The notes under the pieces are model-generated. The model did no database searches. It was not told the origin of the DNA and saw nothing but the letters and a program-made list of their open reading frames with translations. From Mesorhizobium amorphae (GTDB lineage Bacteria; Pseudomonadota; Alphaproteobacteria; Rhizobiales; Rhizobiaceae), in assembly GCF_014843845.1 (NCBI RefSeq), contig NZ_JHQS01000063.1, forward strand, positions 51,972 to 115,971: a stretch of 64,000 nucleotides of DNA, given 5' to 3'. Position numbers and translations under genes: made by a program. Shown here in pieces: positions 26,968 to 35,664 of the stretch (position 1 is the stretch's first letter; the number at the start of each line of letters is the position of its first letter).

Positions 26968-28296
26968 TCACAGCCTCTTCTCGACCAGCACCTCGACGCG
27001 GCGGTTCAAGGCCCGGCCCTCGCGCGTGCTGTCGTCGGCAACCGGATCGGTGGCTGCGCGGCCTTCGGAATGGACGCGGTCCTGCGGTATGCCGTTCTGC
27101 ACCAGCATCTCGGCAATGGTCGCCGCACGCTCTTCCGACAGTCGCTGGTTGGTGGACAGCGGGTTCGACCTTTGCAGGGGAATGCTGTCGGTGTGGCCGA
27201 CCACGGTGATCTTGCCGATCAGTTCCTGATTGGCGAGGATTACCTTGGCGATCGACCCGATCAGCGGTTCAAAGCCTTCCGTCAACGTCGCCCGCGACGA
27301 CTGGAACAGTTCGGGATTGGAGGCCTGGATGACCAGTCTGGCCAGCGAGACGCTCTCGGTGCCGCTGAGTGCCTTCTTGAGGTCGGCCGGCGCGCCGGCC
27401 TCGAATTCAGGCAGCAACGCGAAATCCACGGTGACCGCCTCCGGTGGCGGCTCTTCGAGCTTCGGCAAGGCGCGGGTGATGTCGGCGCGGCTGGGCGGCG
27501 GCAGTGCGCGAACCAGCGCGGAAAGCTCGACCGCCTGGCTGCTCAGCCCCATCGACAGCCCGACATGGACCGCGGTGGCGATGACTACGGCGCCGAGCGC
27601 CATCACCCAGATCGGGACGATGAAGCGCTGCGGCTCGTCGGATGCGATCACGCCTTTCCAGTTTGGCGACAGCGGTGCGCCTTCGGCATCGGCGTCGCGC
27701 AGGAAGCGTGCCGCCGCCACGCGCACGGCATTGATCGAGCGGTCGCCCGAGCGGCCCGGCACGCGATATTTGCCGCGGAAGCCGAGCGCCAGGCAATGGT
27801 ATTGCAGCTCCAGGAGTTCGCGATCCCGGTTCGGATGGCGCTCCAGTTCGTCGAGACGGGTGAAGAACTGCGTGCCGGCATCGACGTCGCCGCGCAGCAT
27901 GACCACAAGCGGCTGGCGCGGCCAGACGCTGGCGCCGCCCCACGGCGTGTTCAGGGCAAGGTCGTCGAGCAAGGCCGCGACCACCCACGCCGCCTGATCG
28001 GCCCGCTCCATCGAGGACCCCGCCGCCATTGCCGTGTCGCGGGCGCGAACCAGTTCGTCGAGCAGCCGGGTGCGCAGCGCTTCCGGGTTTTCCGGCGGCA
28101 GCGCGCTTTCAAGCTCGGGCGCGAATTCGAGCAAGGGTGCGAAGGCGTTGACGAGCGCATTAGGGTGCGCTCGGGAGCGCTTGACCGGCGCACCTGGCAG
28201 CAGCGGCGCCATCGGCCGCGGCATCGGCGAGCCGGTCAGCCGTATGCGGGTGCGTTCGCGATCCTCCGACAGTCCGAAAGGATCATCCCGGCTCAT
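26968..28296 (-). CDS. tssL: T6SS membrane subunit TssL (DotU) with C-terminal OmpA domain, copy 2
   Basis: 442 residues: short head with MSRDDPFG, DotU domain (about 45-215; LLDDLALNTPWGG and LQYHCLALGFRGKYR), membrane segment (224-248), and OmpA-like domain (about 310-440; VVGHTDSIPLQ, RALNRRVEVLVEKRL). Shorter than copy 1 by about 70 residues, mainly in the head. One base separates its stop from the tssM2 start, and 4 bases separate it from tssK, so all belong to one operon. Confidence 0.96.
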   Translation of the reverse strand: MSRDDPFGLSEDRERTRIRLTGSPMPRPMAPLLPGAPVKRSRAHPNALVNAFAPLLEFAPELESALPPENPEALRTRLLDELVRARDTAMAAGSSMERADQAAWVVAALLDDLALNTPWGGASVWPRQPLVVMLRGDVDAGTQFFTRLDELERHPNRDRELLELQYHCLALGFRGKYRVPGRSGDRSINAVRVAAARFLRDADAEGAPLSPNWKGVIASDEPQRFIVPIWVMALGAVVIATAVHVGLSMGLSSQAVELSALVRALPPPSRADITRALPKLEEPPPEAVTVDFALLPEFEAGAPADLKKALSGTESVSLARLVIQASNPELFQSSRATLTEGFEPLIGSIAKVILANQELIGKITVVGHTDSIPLQRSNPLSTNQRLSEERAATIAEMLVQNGIPQDRVHSEGRAATDPVADDSTREGRALNRRVEVLVEKRL

Positions 28297-28300
28297 GATC

Positions 28301-29635
28301 TCACCTGTTCACCGAATAGCAGTCCACCTGCGGTTCGCTCGGCAATACGCCGGAGACGCCGATGACGAAGCCGGGAGCGTCGAGCAGCGAGGCCCAATGC
28401 TCGCTCTTCTGGTCGAGCTCCAGGCACAGCCGGTCGCCGTCATAAGGGATTTCGCGGGGCTGCGAATGCAGCGGCTTCAGCGGAATGCCCGGCAGGCGCG
28501 ATTTCCAGAGGCCCTCGAACTGGTCGGCCGAACCGACGGTGGCCTGATTGACGAATATCTTGCGCAACGCATCCTCCGACAGCTCCGAGCCGACCCGGAT
28601 GACGATGCGGCTGGCGACCAGCAGCTTCGGGTTGTCGATGCGGATTTTCCAGACATTGGTCGAATGCCGCATGACGGGCAGGGCGCGCGATTTCGGCTCG
28701 ATGTAGCGCAGGCTGAGGATGAGCGAACGCAACGCATCCGCCAGCGCCGAATAGGCAGGGCCGGGCGCCATGTGATCGTAGGCGGGCAATTCACCCAGCC
28801 GTCGTGCGCTCGAGCCATAGGTCGCCATCGAACCGGCGAGACCGGCGAGCTCCAGGTAAAGCTCGGCCGGATGGAAGACATCCTGCGCCAGCATGTGCGC
28901 CAGCCGCGGGCGGGCCGCATTGGCGAGGTTGAGCATCAAGAGGTCTTCGACGCTGCGCCCCGGTCCGCCCAGCACCATCTTGCCATGCGCCTCGGCGATC
29001 TGGTCTAGCCCGGTGACGACTTCGAGAAGCAATTGCCGGTACCAGGCAATGGCACCTGTTATCAGCGTCGGCGGCAGGAATGTCTCGTCCAGCGAGACGC
29101 CGCCATCGGCCCGCACCCCCTTGACGTCGGCTATCGGCAGAGCGGTGTAACCACCGACCGATTTGCCGGGCGCAAGCAGCAGCGCCTGCGGGCGGGCGAT
29201 TTCGATTTCTTCCGCGTCCGACCCACCCTGCACGGCATCGCGGACCGAAACGATCCGCCCATGGTAGCGCGCTCCGGCCGAAGGCGCGTGCGCCGGGTCG
29301 AAGCCGACACCGCCGGCAGGCTCGAGCGGCAGGGCGACGAGTACGGCTCCGGCACCGGTGTCGGCGGTGACCGGCAGCGGTCGCGGCGCGTCCATGAGAT
29401 CCGGAATGGAAAAAGGGGTGCCGTCCGGGAAGATGCCCCGCGCCGACAGGATCGACACCTGGCCGGCATCGAGCAAGGCCTGGTCCAGCGTCAGCTGGGT
29501 GAAGCCGAACGTATGCAGTTGCCCGGCTTGCAACGCGCCGCGCACGGTCGCCTCGAAGAACCGGTCCTGCTGCTGGAAATGCTGGGTCCGCAGAAACAGC
29601 CCTTCGGACCACAGCACCCTGTTTGCATCGCTCAT
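28301..29635 (-). CDS. tssK: T6SS baseplate subunit TssK
   Basis: 444 residues from ATG 29635, preceded by aggaag at about 9-14 bases. The N-terminal signature VLWSEGLFLRTQHFQQQDRF and the ARPRLAHMLAQDVFHPAELYLEL block identify TssK. It links baseplate to the TssL/TssM membrane complex. The upstream ATG-like codons of the longer frame give no family similarity. Confidence 0.96.
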   Translation of the reverse strand: MSDANRVLWSEGLFLRTQHFQQQDRFFEATVRGALQAGQLHTFGFTQLTLDQALLDAGQVSILSARGIFPDGTPFSIPDLMDAPRPLPVTADTGAGAVLVALPLEPAGGVGFDPAHAPSAGARYHGRIVSVRDAVQGGSDAEEIEIARPQALLLAPGKSVGGYTALPIADVKGVRADGGVSLDETFLPPTLITGAIAWYRQLLLEVVTGLDQIAEAHGKMVLGGPGRSVEDLLMLNLANAARPRLAHMLAQDVFHPAELYLELAGLAGSMATYGSSARRLGELPAYDHMAPGPAYSALADALRSLILSLRYIEPKSRALPVMRHSTNVWKIRIDNPKLLVASRIVIRVGSELSEDALRKIFVNQATVGSADQFEGLWKSRLPGIPLKPLHSQPREIPYDGDRLCLELDQKSEHWASLLDAPGFVIGVSGVLPSEPQVDCYSVNR

Positions 29636-29674
29636 GCCGCTACTTCCTGCATCGAGCACCCCTTGCCCTGGCTG

Positions 29675-30127
29675 CTAGGCGGATATGCCGCCGCTGCCAA
29701 GCGTGACGTTGACGGTGAATGTCGAGCCGGCAGAGACCGACTTGGTCGTCCGCCAGTTTCGCCCGCCAGGCTCGCGAATGAGGGCGACGAAGCCCAATGC
29801 AGCCGCGTCCGGCTCGACGGTGATGGTTTTGGACGCGGACTTTCCCGGTCCGACGGAGACCTGGTCGGAGCCGATGAGGTCGCCCCCCAGCGCCGAGCCG
29901 GCATCGCCCTGCAGGGCGAAATAATCGGCCGAATTGAACTTGCCGGTACTGCGCAGCCGCATGATCAGGACCGTCACCGGCCGATCGCCGCCGCCTGGTC
30001 CCGGGTTCATGCCGGCCGCGCCGGTCAGGTTGACCGTGATCACGGACGGTTTCGGCGGGCCGCTCTGGCAAGCCGCAAGCAGCCCGGTCGCACCCAGGGC
30101 AATGACAAATTCGCGTCGGTCGATCAT
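29675..30127 (-). CDS. tssJ: T6SS outer-membrane lipoprotein TssJ
   Basis: 150 residues. Signal with twin-arginine-like start (MIDRREFVIALGATGLLAAC) and lipobox LLAAC, so Cys20 would be lipidated. The mature beta-sandwich has RPVTVLIMRLRSTGKFNSADYFAL and ends with the SAGSTFTVNVTLG strand, as in TssJ. It binds the periplasmic end of TssM and anchors the complex in the outer membrane. Only one tssJ accompanies the two tssM genes in this window. Confidence 0.93.
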   Translation of the reverse strand: MIDRREFVIALGATGLLAACQSGPPKPSVITVNLTGAAGMNPGPGGGDRPVTVLIMRLRSTGKFNSADYFALQGDAGSALGGDLIGSDQVSVGPGKSASKTITVEPDAAALGFVALIREPGGRNWRTTKSVSAGSTFTVNVTLGSGGISA

Positions 30128-30130
30128 GTT

Positions 30131-31516
30131 TCACTCCTCCTCATATGCGTCACGAAAATCGGCGCCGATTTCGCCAAGGAAGCTCTTCTCCGCGCTCTCG
30201 GCGATTTCACGATGGCGTTTCTGGTAAAGTTCCCACAGCTTGGCGCCACGCCCGCCCGAAAGCAGGGTGCCGATCGCGGAATTCGATTTCAGCTCTTCCT
30301 CGATCATCGCCGGGTCGAAGCGGTCGATCATCTGGCGCAGCGCTGCCTGCACGCCGCGCCAGGCGCGCACGTGATGCTGCGCAAGATCGCGGACCGCATC
30401 GGCGATCGCCGCTTCGCCGGCAAGAAATCCGGGACTGCGTTCGGCGATGATGGTCACGATCGCGTCGTCGACCGTCGGCAGGAATTTGAGCGGATTGACC
30501 TCGGAGGCCCCGACCATCGTCTGGGCGACGCGGGCGTTGCCCTTTTCCTCGGCGCGCTTGCGCAGAAGCTGCATCAGGCCTTCCATCATCAGCCGGTATT
30601 CGCGACCGAATTTCTCCATTTCGGCGATGGTGTCGCGTCCGGGGAAATCGGCTTCCTCGACGCCCATTCCGCGCAGGAATGCGCTGCGAAGCGCCATGTC
30701 CTCCTGAGGCGCCGCTGCCGGCGGGCGGGCAGGCCGGGAAGCGGCGGCCGGGCGTGGCGGGGGAGGTGGCTCCGGCGCCTGCACCGGCAAATCCCACGGG
30801 TTCGTCGGTTGCGGCCGTTCGGCGGCGCGCTCTCGCTGGCCGCCTGGCGGGGCGCCGTTCGTCGAAGCGGGCGGCTCGGCCGGCCCGAAGCCGAAATCGT
30901 CCGCGAATGAAGGCGGCTTCGGCGAAACAGGCTCGGCCGCGCCGTTGAGCGATGGCACCGGGTCGAGGCTAAACGGGTCGTCGAAGGCCGGAGAATTGTG
31001 CTGGTCCGCGTTGGCGCGCTCGAAGGCGCCCGGCACAGGCTGCTCAAACGGGTTCGGCAGATCGGCCGGCCGCGGCCGTCGCGGCTCCTCTTCGGTCCTG
31101 GCCGAGAAGAAATCGTCGCGGCCGATGCTCACCGGCCCGCGCGACGGAGGCGGCGATCGCTCCGGCATGGCGCGGCTGGCGGCGGGCGAGGGGGCGGTCG
31201 GCGTCTGCAGATCGACATGCAAGACATAGTCGCCCAGCCGCAGCCGCATGCCGCTTTGCAGACGGGTCGATTTGCCGGCGCCGAGCGGGCTTTCGGAATC
31301 GTTTATGAACAGCCCGCTGCTCGACGTATCGGTGACGAAGTACCCATCCTGCCCGCCCGAGATCTTGCAATGGGCACGCGAGACGAACATGTCGGGATCG
31401 TCGATCTGCCAGCCCGCGTCCGCACTGCGTCCGATCACCAGCTCACCCTCGTCCAGCCGGGTCTGCCGCACCGCCTGGGTGCGTGGGCCTTGCTCCAGCG
31501 TCAGCAGCAGACTCAT
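30131..31516 (-). CDS. tagH: T6SS-associated FHA-domain protein (TagH/Fha type), copy 2
   Basis: 461 residues from ATG 31516, overlapping the tssG stop (ATGA). FHA domain about 20-100 with LVIGRSADAGWQI, SRAHCKI and SSGLFIN, where the usual Asn before Gly is Ser. A long Pro/Ala-rich linker (about 105-275) leads to the T6SS-specific C-terminal domain (EFGREYRLMMEGLMQLL-like; the residues read KFGREYRLMMEGLMQLL). Likely PpkA substrate and TssL partner, as for Fha1 of Pseudomonas or Fha of Agrobacterium. In the core operon between tssG and tssJ. Confidence 0.92.
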   Translation of the reverse strand: MSLLLTLEQGPRTQAVRQTRLDEGELVIGRSADAGWQIDDPDMFVSRAHCKISGGQDGYFVTDTSSSGLFINDSESPLGAGKSTRLQSGMRLRLGDYVLHVDLQTPTAPSPAASRAMPERSPPPSRGPVSIGRDDFFSARTEEEPRRPRPADLPNPFEQPVPGAFERANADQHNSPAFDDPFSLDPVPSLNGAAEPVSPKPPSFADDFGFGPAEPPASTNGAPPGGQRERAAERPQPTNPWDLPVQAPEPPPPPRPAAASRPARPPAAAPQEDMALRSAFLRGMGVEEADFPGRDTIAEMEKFGREYRLMMEGLMQLLRKRAEEKGNARVAQTMVGASEVNPLKFLPTVDDAIVTIIAERSPGFLAGEAAIADAVRDLAQHHVRAWRGVQAALRQMIDRFDPAMIEEELKSNSAIGTLLSGGRGAKLWELYQKRHREIAESAEKSFLGEIGADFRDAYEEE

Positions 31517-32580
31517 GCCGCGACCTCCGCCATGTCCGGCCGCCATCCAACGATCGTCCGCAGCCGCAGATCGTCAGCATCTCCCCTTTCGGCGGGCCGC
31601 GCAAGCCAGGCGGTCCGGGCGAGCTGGACGGTTCCGATACGCGGCGGCGGTACAGCTTCGCGTGCCAGCACGATGCGCAGATCGACGTCGAGCGTTTCCC
31701 CGATCATCTCGCGAACCGCCTGTTTGAACAATTTCAGACGCTGGCCGCCCGGCAGGAACGCCTTGAAGTCCTCAAATCCGAGCGGGCCGACGCGCAATTC
31801 GATCCGGCTTTGGCGGCTGAAAACGCGAGGGCCGATCGTCGCCCCACGGCCCAGCGCCGCGTAGGCCTTGGCCACACGGGTCTGGAATGTCGCCGGTATG
31901 GTGATCCAGACAGCGACGAACTCCTTGATCTGGACCGGCACCTTGAACGCTTCCGCCAGGAACAGCGTCAGCCGCTCCGGGCCGTCGACCTGGCTGGCCA
32001 GCGATCCGGCCTGGCGAAGCTTCACCGTGTCGAGATCGGGATCCTGGGTGCCGGGAAGGCCGATACCCGCCATCGCCTGGAGCATCGCGCGGACGCGGCC
32101 ACCGACAGCGCGTTCGACCTGCACCGCCGGATGCGCATCCGCCCATGCCCGATAGTAGAGGGCGATCATGCGGTGCTGAAGAATGTTGACGAAGTCCACA
32201 AACGTCGTGTCGCTGGTCTGCTGCGCCTCGGCGCCGGTGAACCAGCGCTGCGACAGACGATCGAGCACCCAGCGCGTCAAATGCAGCGGCATTGGCCCCT
32301 CAGGTCCCAGCAGGCCGAGATTTGCCACCGTGACCCGCGCCGGCGTCTTGTCGTCTGCCTCGCGGAAACCTACGACGTCCCGGGCCGAGAAGCTGAGACG
32401 CACATGCTGCCCCAGCCTTGCCGGCTCGCGGGCCGGCTGGCCGGAATAGCCGAACAACCCGCCCTTCTGCTCGAGCCGGCGCAACAGCTCGAAGAAGTCG
32501 AACGCCTCGGACAGCCTCCCGGCCTGGTCCAGCTCGACCTTGCCTAGATCAGGTAGCGATTGCCGGGCGTCATCGGCCAT
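31513..32580 (-). CDS. tssG: T6SS baseplate subunit TssG
   Basis: 355 residues. ATG 32580 is preceded by a strong aggagg at about 7-12 bases and gives MADDARQSLPDLG; the longer frame is excluded. TssG marks: FDFFELLRRLEQ, RLSFSARDVVGF, LLGPEGPMPLHLTRWVLDR, FVDFVNILQHRMIALYYRAWA and the C-terminal REMIGETLDVDLRIVL. The gene overlaps the tssF 3' end by 37 bases, unusually long here; its own ribosome site lies within tssF. Confidence 0.96.
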   Translation of the reverse strand: MADDARQSLPDLGKVELDQAGRLSEAFDFFELLRRLEQKGGLFGYSGQPAREPARLGQHVRLSFSARDVVGFREADDKTPARVTVANLGLLGPEGPMPLHLTRWVLDRLSQRWFTGAEAQQTSDTTFVDFVNILQHRMIALYYRAWADAHPAVQVERAVGGRVRAMLQAMAGIGLPGTQDPDLDTVKLRQAGSLASQVDGPERLTLFLAEAFKVPVQIKEFVAVWITIPATFQTRVAKAYAALGRGATIGPRVFSRQSRIELRVGPLGFEDFKAFLPGGQRLKLFKQAVREMIGETLDVDLRIVLAREAVPPPRIGTVQLARTAWLARPAERGDADDLRLRTIVGWRPDMAEVAA

Positions 32581-34418
32581 GGCACATCCTCCTGCTTCTG
32601 CAACAGCCGCGTGCGGGTCCGCACGAAGCCGTTTATGCCGGCGTGGCGGGCAAACAGCCGGGCAAGCAGGCCCGAAAGCAGCAGCGTGCTTTGCCCCGCC
32701 AGGACCGACTGGTCCACATGCAACGTCACTTCCGTGCCGCGTCCAAAGCACATCGGCCCGTCGATCTGCAGCCGTTCGATGACCGGGCGCGAGTCGATGC
32801 GGACGATCGAGTGCACGTTGCGGGCGAGGCTCGGATCGCCGCGGTCGGCATAGAGATCAAGCAAAGCGTGCAGCGGGTCGACGCCACGACCTTCCTTGGC
32901 AAGGCTGAGGAAGTTGAGTGCGAGCTGCGCCACGAGCCGCCAGGCAAGATTGTCGGTCCGGGATTCTCCTTCGGCGCCGACCGGCAGCGCCGCTGGGATC
33001 GCCGGCTGCGGCGGACGCAACGCACCGAGAAGCCTGACCGTTTCGACCGGATCGGCTGTCTCCAGGGTCAAGGTGGGGTTGTCGTCCAGGATCGGCAGAT
33101 CGCGATTGGTGCAAAGGGCCATGATATCGAGACGCTTGAGCGGCCGGTTCGCCGGGCTTGCGACTGGGCGCGAAACCGCCAGGAATACGTCGTCGCCTGT
33201 GTAGGAGGTGCGGGTCAGGCCGTCGCGCCGTTCATCCTCGGTCGCCCGGCGAGGGCGACGTTCGGTGGAATAGACCCAGCCGCTGCCGCGATTCTGCCCC
33301 AGGCTGAACAGTTCGGGGATCTCGGCGTCGTTGCCTTCCGTATCGGCGTCCTCGACACGGGTGACCCGATAGATTTCGAAATCCCGCGCCCTTGTGCGGT
33401 CGGCATGCAGCACTTGCCGCGTCTTGCGCGCATCGAGCTCGATGACGTTGCACTCCCGTTCGAAGAGATTGATGATCGGCGTCGCGAAGAGTTCGAAATC
33501 CGCGGGTGCCAGGTCGGCAAGTTCAGGCACCGGGCGCCGGAACAGGAAGATGATCTCGATCCCGGCCTCGCATTTGCGCACGACCGGCTGCAGCCCTGAA
33601 ACGCGCACATAGTGGAAGCGCTCGGGCATCATGAAATATTCGCGCAGCAGACGGTAACCTTCGAAGGTCGGACGGGTGCGCGGCATCAGGGCTTCGTCGT
33701 CGCCGATGCCGACCATTTCGGGCTCGGGCAGGGGCGATATCGGATTGGTCTTGCCTTCCGCACGTGCGCCGACCGCCGAACAGGCGCCGAAAATGGCGTC
33801 AAAGATCAGCGGCGCCTTGGTGCGCCCGGCGAAATAAAGATCGAGCCGGTCGAGCGCCAGTTCGTTGAGCTTGCCCTTTCCGGTCCGCGCCAGTGCGATG
33901 CGCAGCGCCGCCACGCCGGCAACACCGCCGACCGGCCCGATGCCGGCTGCCGCCAGCCCGCTGCGATCCTGGAAATAGCTGACCGAAGTGACCGCGATCG
34001 GCCACAGCGTGACCTCCTGCCCGGTGGTGAAGGTGCAGCGCGTCGACAGGCCGGGTTGCAGGCTGGAGACCAGCCGCGTGCCCCGCTTGACGACATGGCC
34101 GGCAATCATCGACTGGACCTGCTGGCCGGGTTTCAGCACCGCCATCGCGGTTGCCGGCGCCGGCGTGACCAGATCCGGATAGAGGACGTCGAGCACGCTG
34201 CGCGAGAAGCGCGAGCGTTCCGCATCGACCTTGAGCCGGGTGCGCGCGGCAAGGAAGGCAACGCCATCCAGCAACCGCTCGACATAGGGGTCGGGGCAGG
34301 GGACCGTATCCAGCGAAAGATTGCGCGCCACCGCCGGATGCATGTCGGCGAATTCCGCCGCGAGCGCACGGATATGGGTCAGTTCCTCCTCGTAATATTC
34401 TACGAAGACCCGATCCAT
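32544..34418 (-). CDS. tssF: T6SS baseplate subunit TssF
   Basis: 624 residues, standard TssF length. Start MDRVFVEYYEEELTHIRALA followed by FADMHPAVARNLSL, PDPYVERLLDGVAFLAAR and VLDVLYPDLVTPAPA is diagnostic. TssF forms the wedge with TssG and TssE. It begins 1 base after tssE ends. Confidence 0.97.
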   Translation of the reverse strand: MDRVFVEYYEEELTHIRALAAEFADMHPAVARNLSLDTVPCPDPYVERLLDGVAFLAARTRLKVDAERSRFSRSVLDVLYPDLVTPAPATAMAVLKPGQQVQSMIAGHVVKRGTRLVSSLQPGLSTRCTFTTGQEVTLWPIAVTSVSYFQDRSGLAAAGIGPVGGVAGVAALRIALARTGKGKLNELALDRLDLYFAGRTKAPLIFDAIFGACSAVGARAEGKTNPISPLPEPEMVGIGDDEALMPRTRPTFEGYRLLREYFMMPERFHYVRVSGLQPVVRKCEAGIEIIFLFRRPVPELADLAPADFELFATPIINLFERECNVIELDARKTRQVLHADRTRARDFEIYRVTRVEDADTEGNDAEIPELFSLGQNRGSGWVYSTERRPRRATEDERRDGLTRTSYTGDDVFLAVSRPVASPANRPLKRLDIMALCTNRDLPILDDNPTLTLETADPVETVRLLGALRPPQPAIPAALPVGAEGESRTDNLAWRLVAQLALNFLSLAKEGRGVDPLHALLDLYADRGDPSLARNVHSIVRIDSRPVIERLQIDGPMCFGRGTEVTLHVDQSVLAGQSTLLLSGLLARLFARHAGINGFVRTRTRLLQKQEDVPWPMTPGNRYLI

Positions 34419-34419
34419 C

Positions 34420-35175
34420 TCAGCTTTCCCTAAGCTCGGTCCGCGCCAGGCCGTTGTCGAGATTGATCGTCGTGCGCAGCCGCATCCGTTCCGGTGTCGG
34501 CGTCATGATCAGCACGGCGTCTATCTCGATCTTCAGGCCCACGGTCTTGTCGCCGAGGGTGACCGTCACCGTTGTCGCGCTCTCCTTCAGGCGCGGCTCG
34601 AACGTGGCAAGGACGGCGCGGATCTCGCGGGCCAGCACATCGCGGTCGAAGTCCCGCGACGAACGGCCCGAGAAAGAGGGCACGCCATAGTTGACCACGC
34701 TGCGGCGCACCTCCGGAAAATCGGCGAGCGATGGCGGGTTGTCCGCTGTCTGTTCGTTTTCGAGGTCGGAAAGAAGCGGCGTGGCTTCGAACCGTTCGGT
34801 GTTGAACAAGGCCTCGATATCGCGCCGCACGGCTTCTCTCAGCACGCGGGCCGATACCACCACGCCGCGGCTTTCGATCTCCGCGCGGTGCTGGCTCTGG
34901 AAGATCAGCCGGTGCAGGCGCCGCTTCTGGTCCGGCGTCAGCTCAGCGTCGGCGTCGATGTGCCGCGCGCTGCCCGCAACGAGGGTTTCCAGCCGGTCCG
35001 CGCCAAGCTCGTCCTGCAACAGCTGGCGCAGCCCGTCTATTTCGGAGGTCAGGCCCGGCAGGTCGTTGACGAGGCGGTCCCAAAGAGAGGGTTGGACCGC
35101 CTCGCGTTTCGCGCGCGAACTGCCGGTAAGCTGCAGCTTGTTCGCGCCGGGCCGCCGGGCCTCACTTGCCGACAT
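34420..35175 (-). CDS. tssE: T6SS baseplate subunit TssE with N-terminal insertion
   Basis: About 251 residues; the start is ATG 35175 or 35181 (adds two residues), both overlapping the hcp 3' end. The gp25-like core is C-terminal (VLREAVRRDIEALFNTERF, SVVNYGVPSF, ATFEPRLKESATTVTV). Typical TssE is near 140-170 residues. Here about 75 residues (GLTSEIDGLRQLLQDELGADRL...LTPDQKRRLHRLIFQ) separate the opening PSLWDRLVNDLPG from the core. The insert looks helical. The EAVRRDIEALFNT motif needed for wedge contact is intact. Confidence 0.9.
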   Translation of the reverse strand: MSASEARRPGANKLQLTGSSRAKREAVQPSLWDRLVNDLPGLTSEIDGLRQLLQDELGADRLETLVAGSARHIDADAELTPDQKRRLHRLIFQSQHRAEIESRGVVVSARVLREAVRRDIEALFNTERFEATPLLSDLENEQTADNPPSLADFPEVRRSVVNYGVPSFSGRSSRDFDRDVLAREIRAVLATFEPRLKESATTVTVTLGDKTVGLKIEIDAVLIMTPTPERMRLRTTINLDNGLARTELRES

Positions 35176-35617
35176 AGACATCCATTTCGATTTCGTCATC
35201 CTTGTCATAGACGAACTTGATCTTCTTGTAGGCGAAGCTGACCTCCTCCTCGATCAGGTCTTCCTCGTCCTCGGCCTGCTTCATGTCGTATTCCATGATC
35301 GAGGCGTCGGTCAGGGTAACGACCAGGTAGTCGCTGGTCTCTCCGTCGATCGTCCGGCGGGCGGAGAACACGACTTCGTCCAGCGCCTTGTTGTCGAACA
35401 GCGCCTTTTTCAGATAGGGCGAGGCCTTGTCATAGTGTTTGGTGAACTTGATCATGCCCAGGGACACGCGGCCACGGCGCGAGAGCGAATTCGGATCGTA
35501 CGGAGCGACGATCTTGTAATCGACGCCATGGATTTCGATTTCGTCCTCATGGCCGTCACGAACGCTTGGGCCCTTGATATCCGGAACCTTAAGAAAGCCA
35601 TCGATTTTCACTGCCAT
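35162..35617 (-). CDS. hcp: T6SS tube protein Hcp (TssD)
   Basis: 151 residues. MAVKIDGFLKVPDIKGPSVRDGHEDEIEIHGVDYKI and the KYDKASPYL-like segment (KHYDKASPYLKKAL) fit the Hcp family, which forms hexameric rings stacked into the expelled tube. No extension, so not itself an evolved effector. Placed between tssC and tssE, with a 47-base gap from tssC. Confidence 0.96.
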   Translation of the reverse strand: MAVKIDGFLKVPDIKGPSVRDGHEDEIEIHGVDYKIVAPYDPNSLSRRGRVSLGMIKFTKHYDKASPYLKKALFDNKALDEVVFSARRTIDGETSDYLVVTLTDASIMEYDMKQAEDEEDLIEEEVSFAYKKIKFVYDKDDEIEMDVYVGK

Positions 35618-35664
35618 TGTCTTTCTCCACCGCTTTCAAACAAAACAAGATGTGGTTGCTGCAA

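Noticed and set aside
25119..27209. 696-codon plus-strand frame opposite tssM2/tssL2
   Set aside because: Antisense shadow of a clear TssM with Walker motif.
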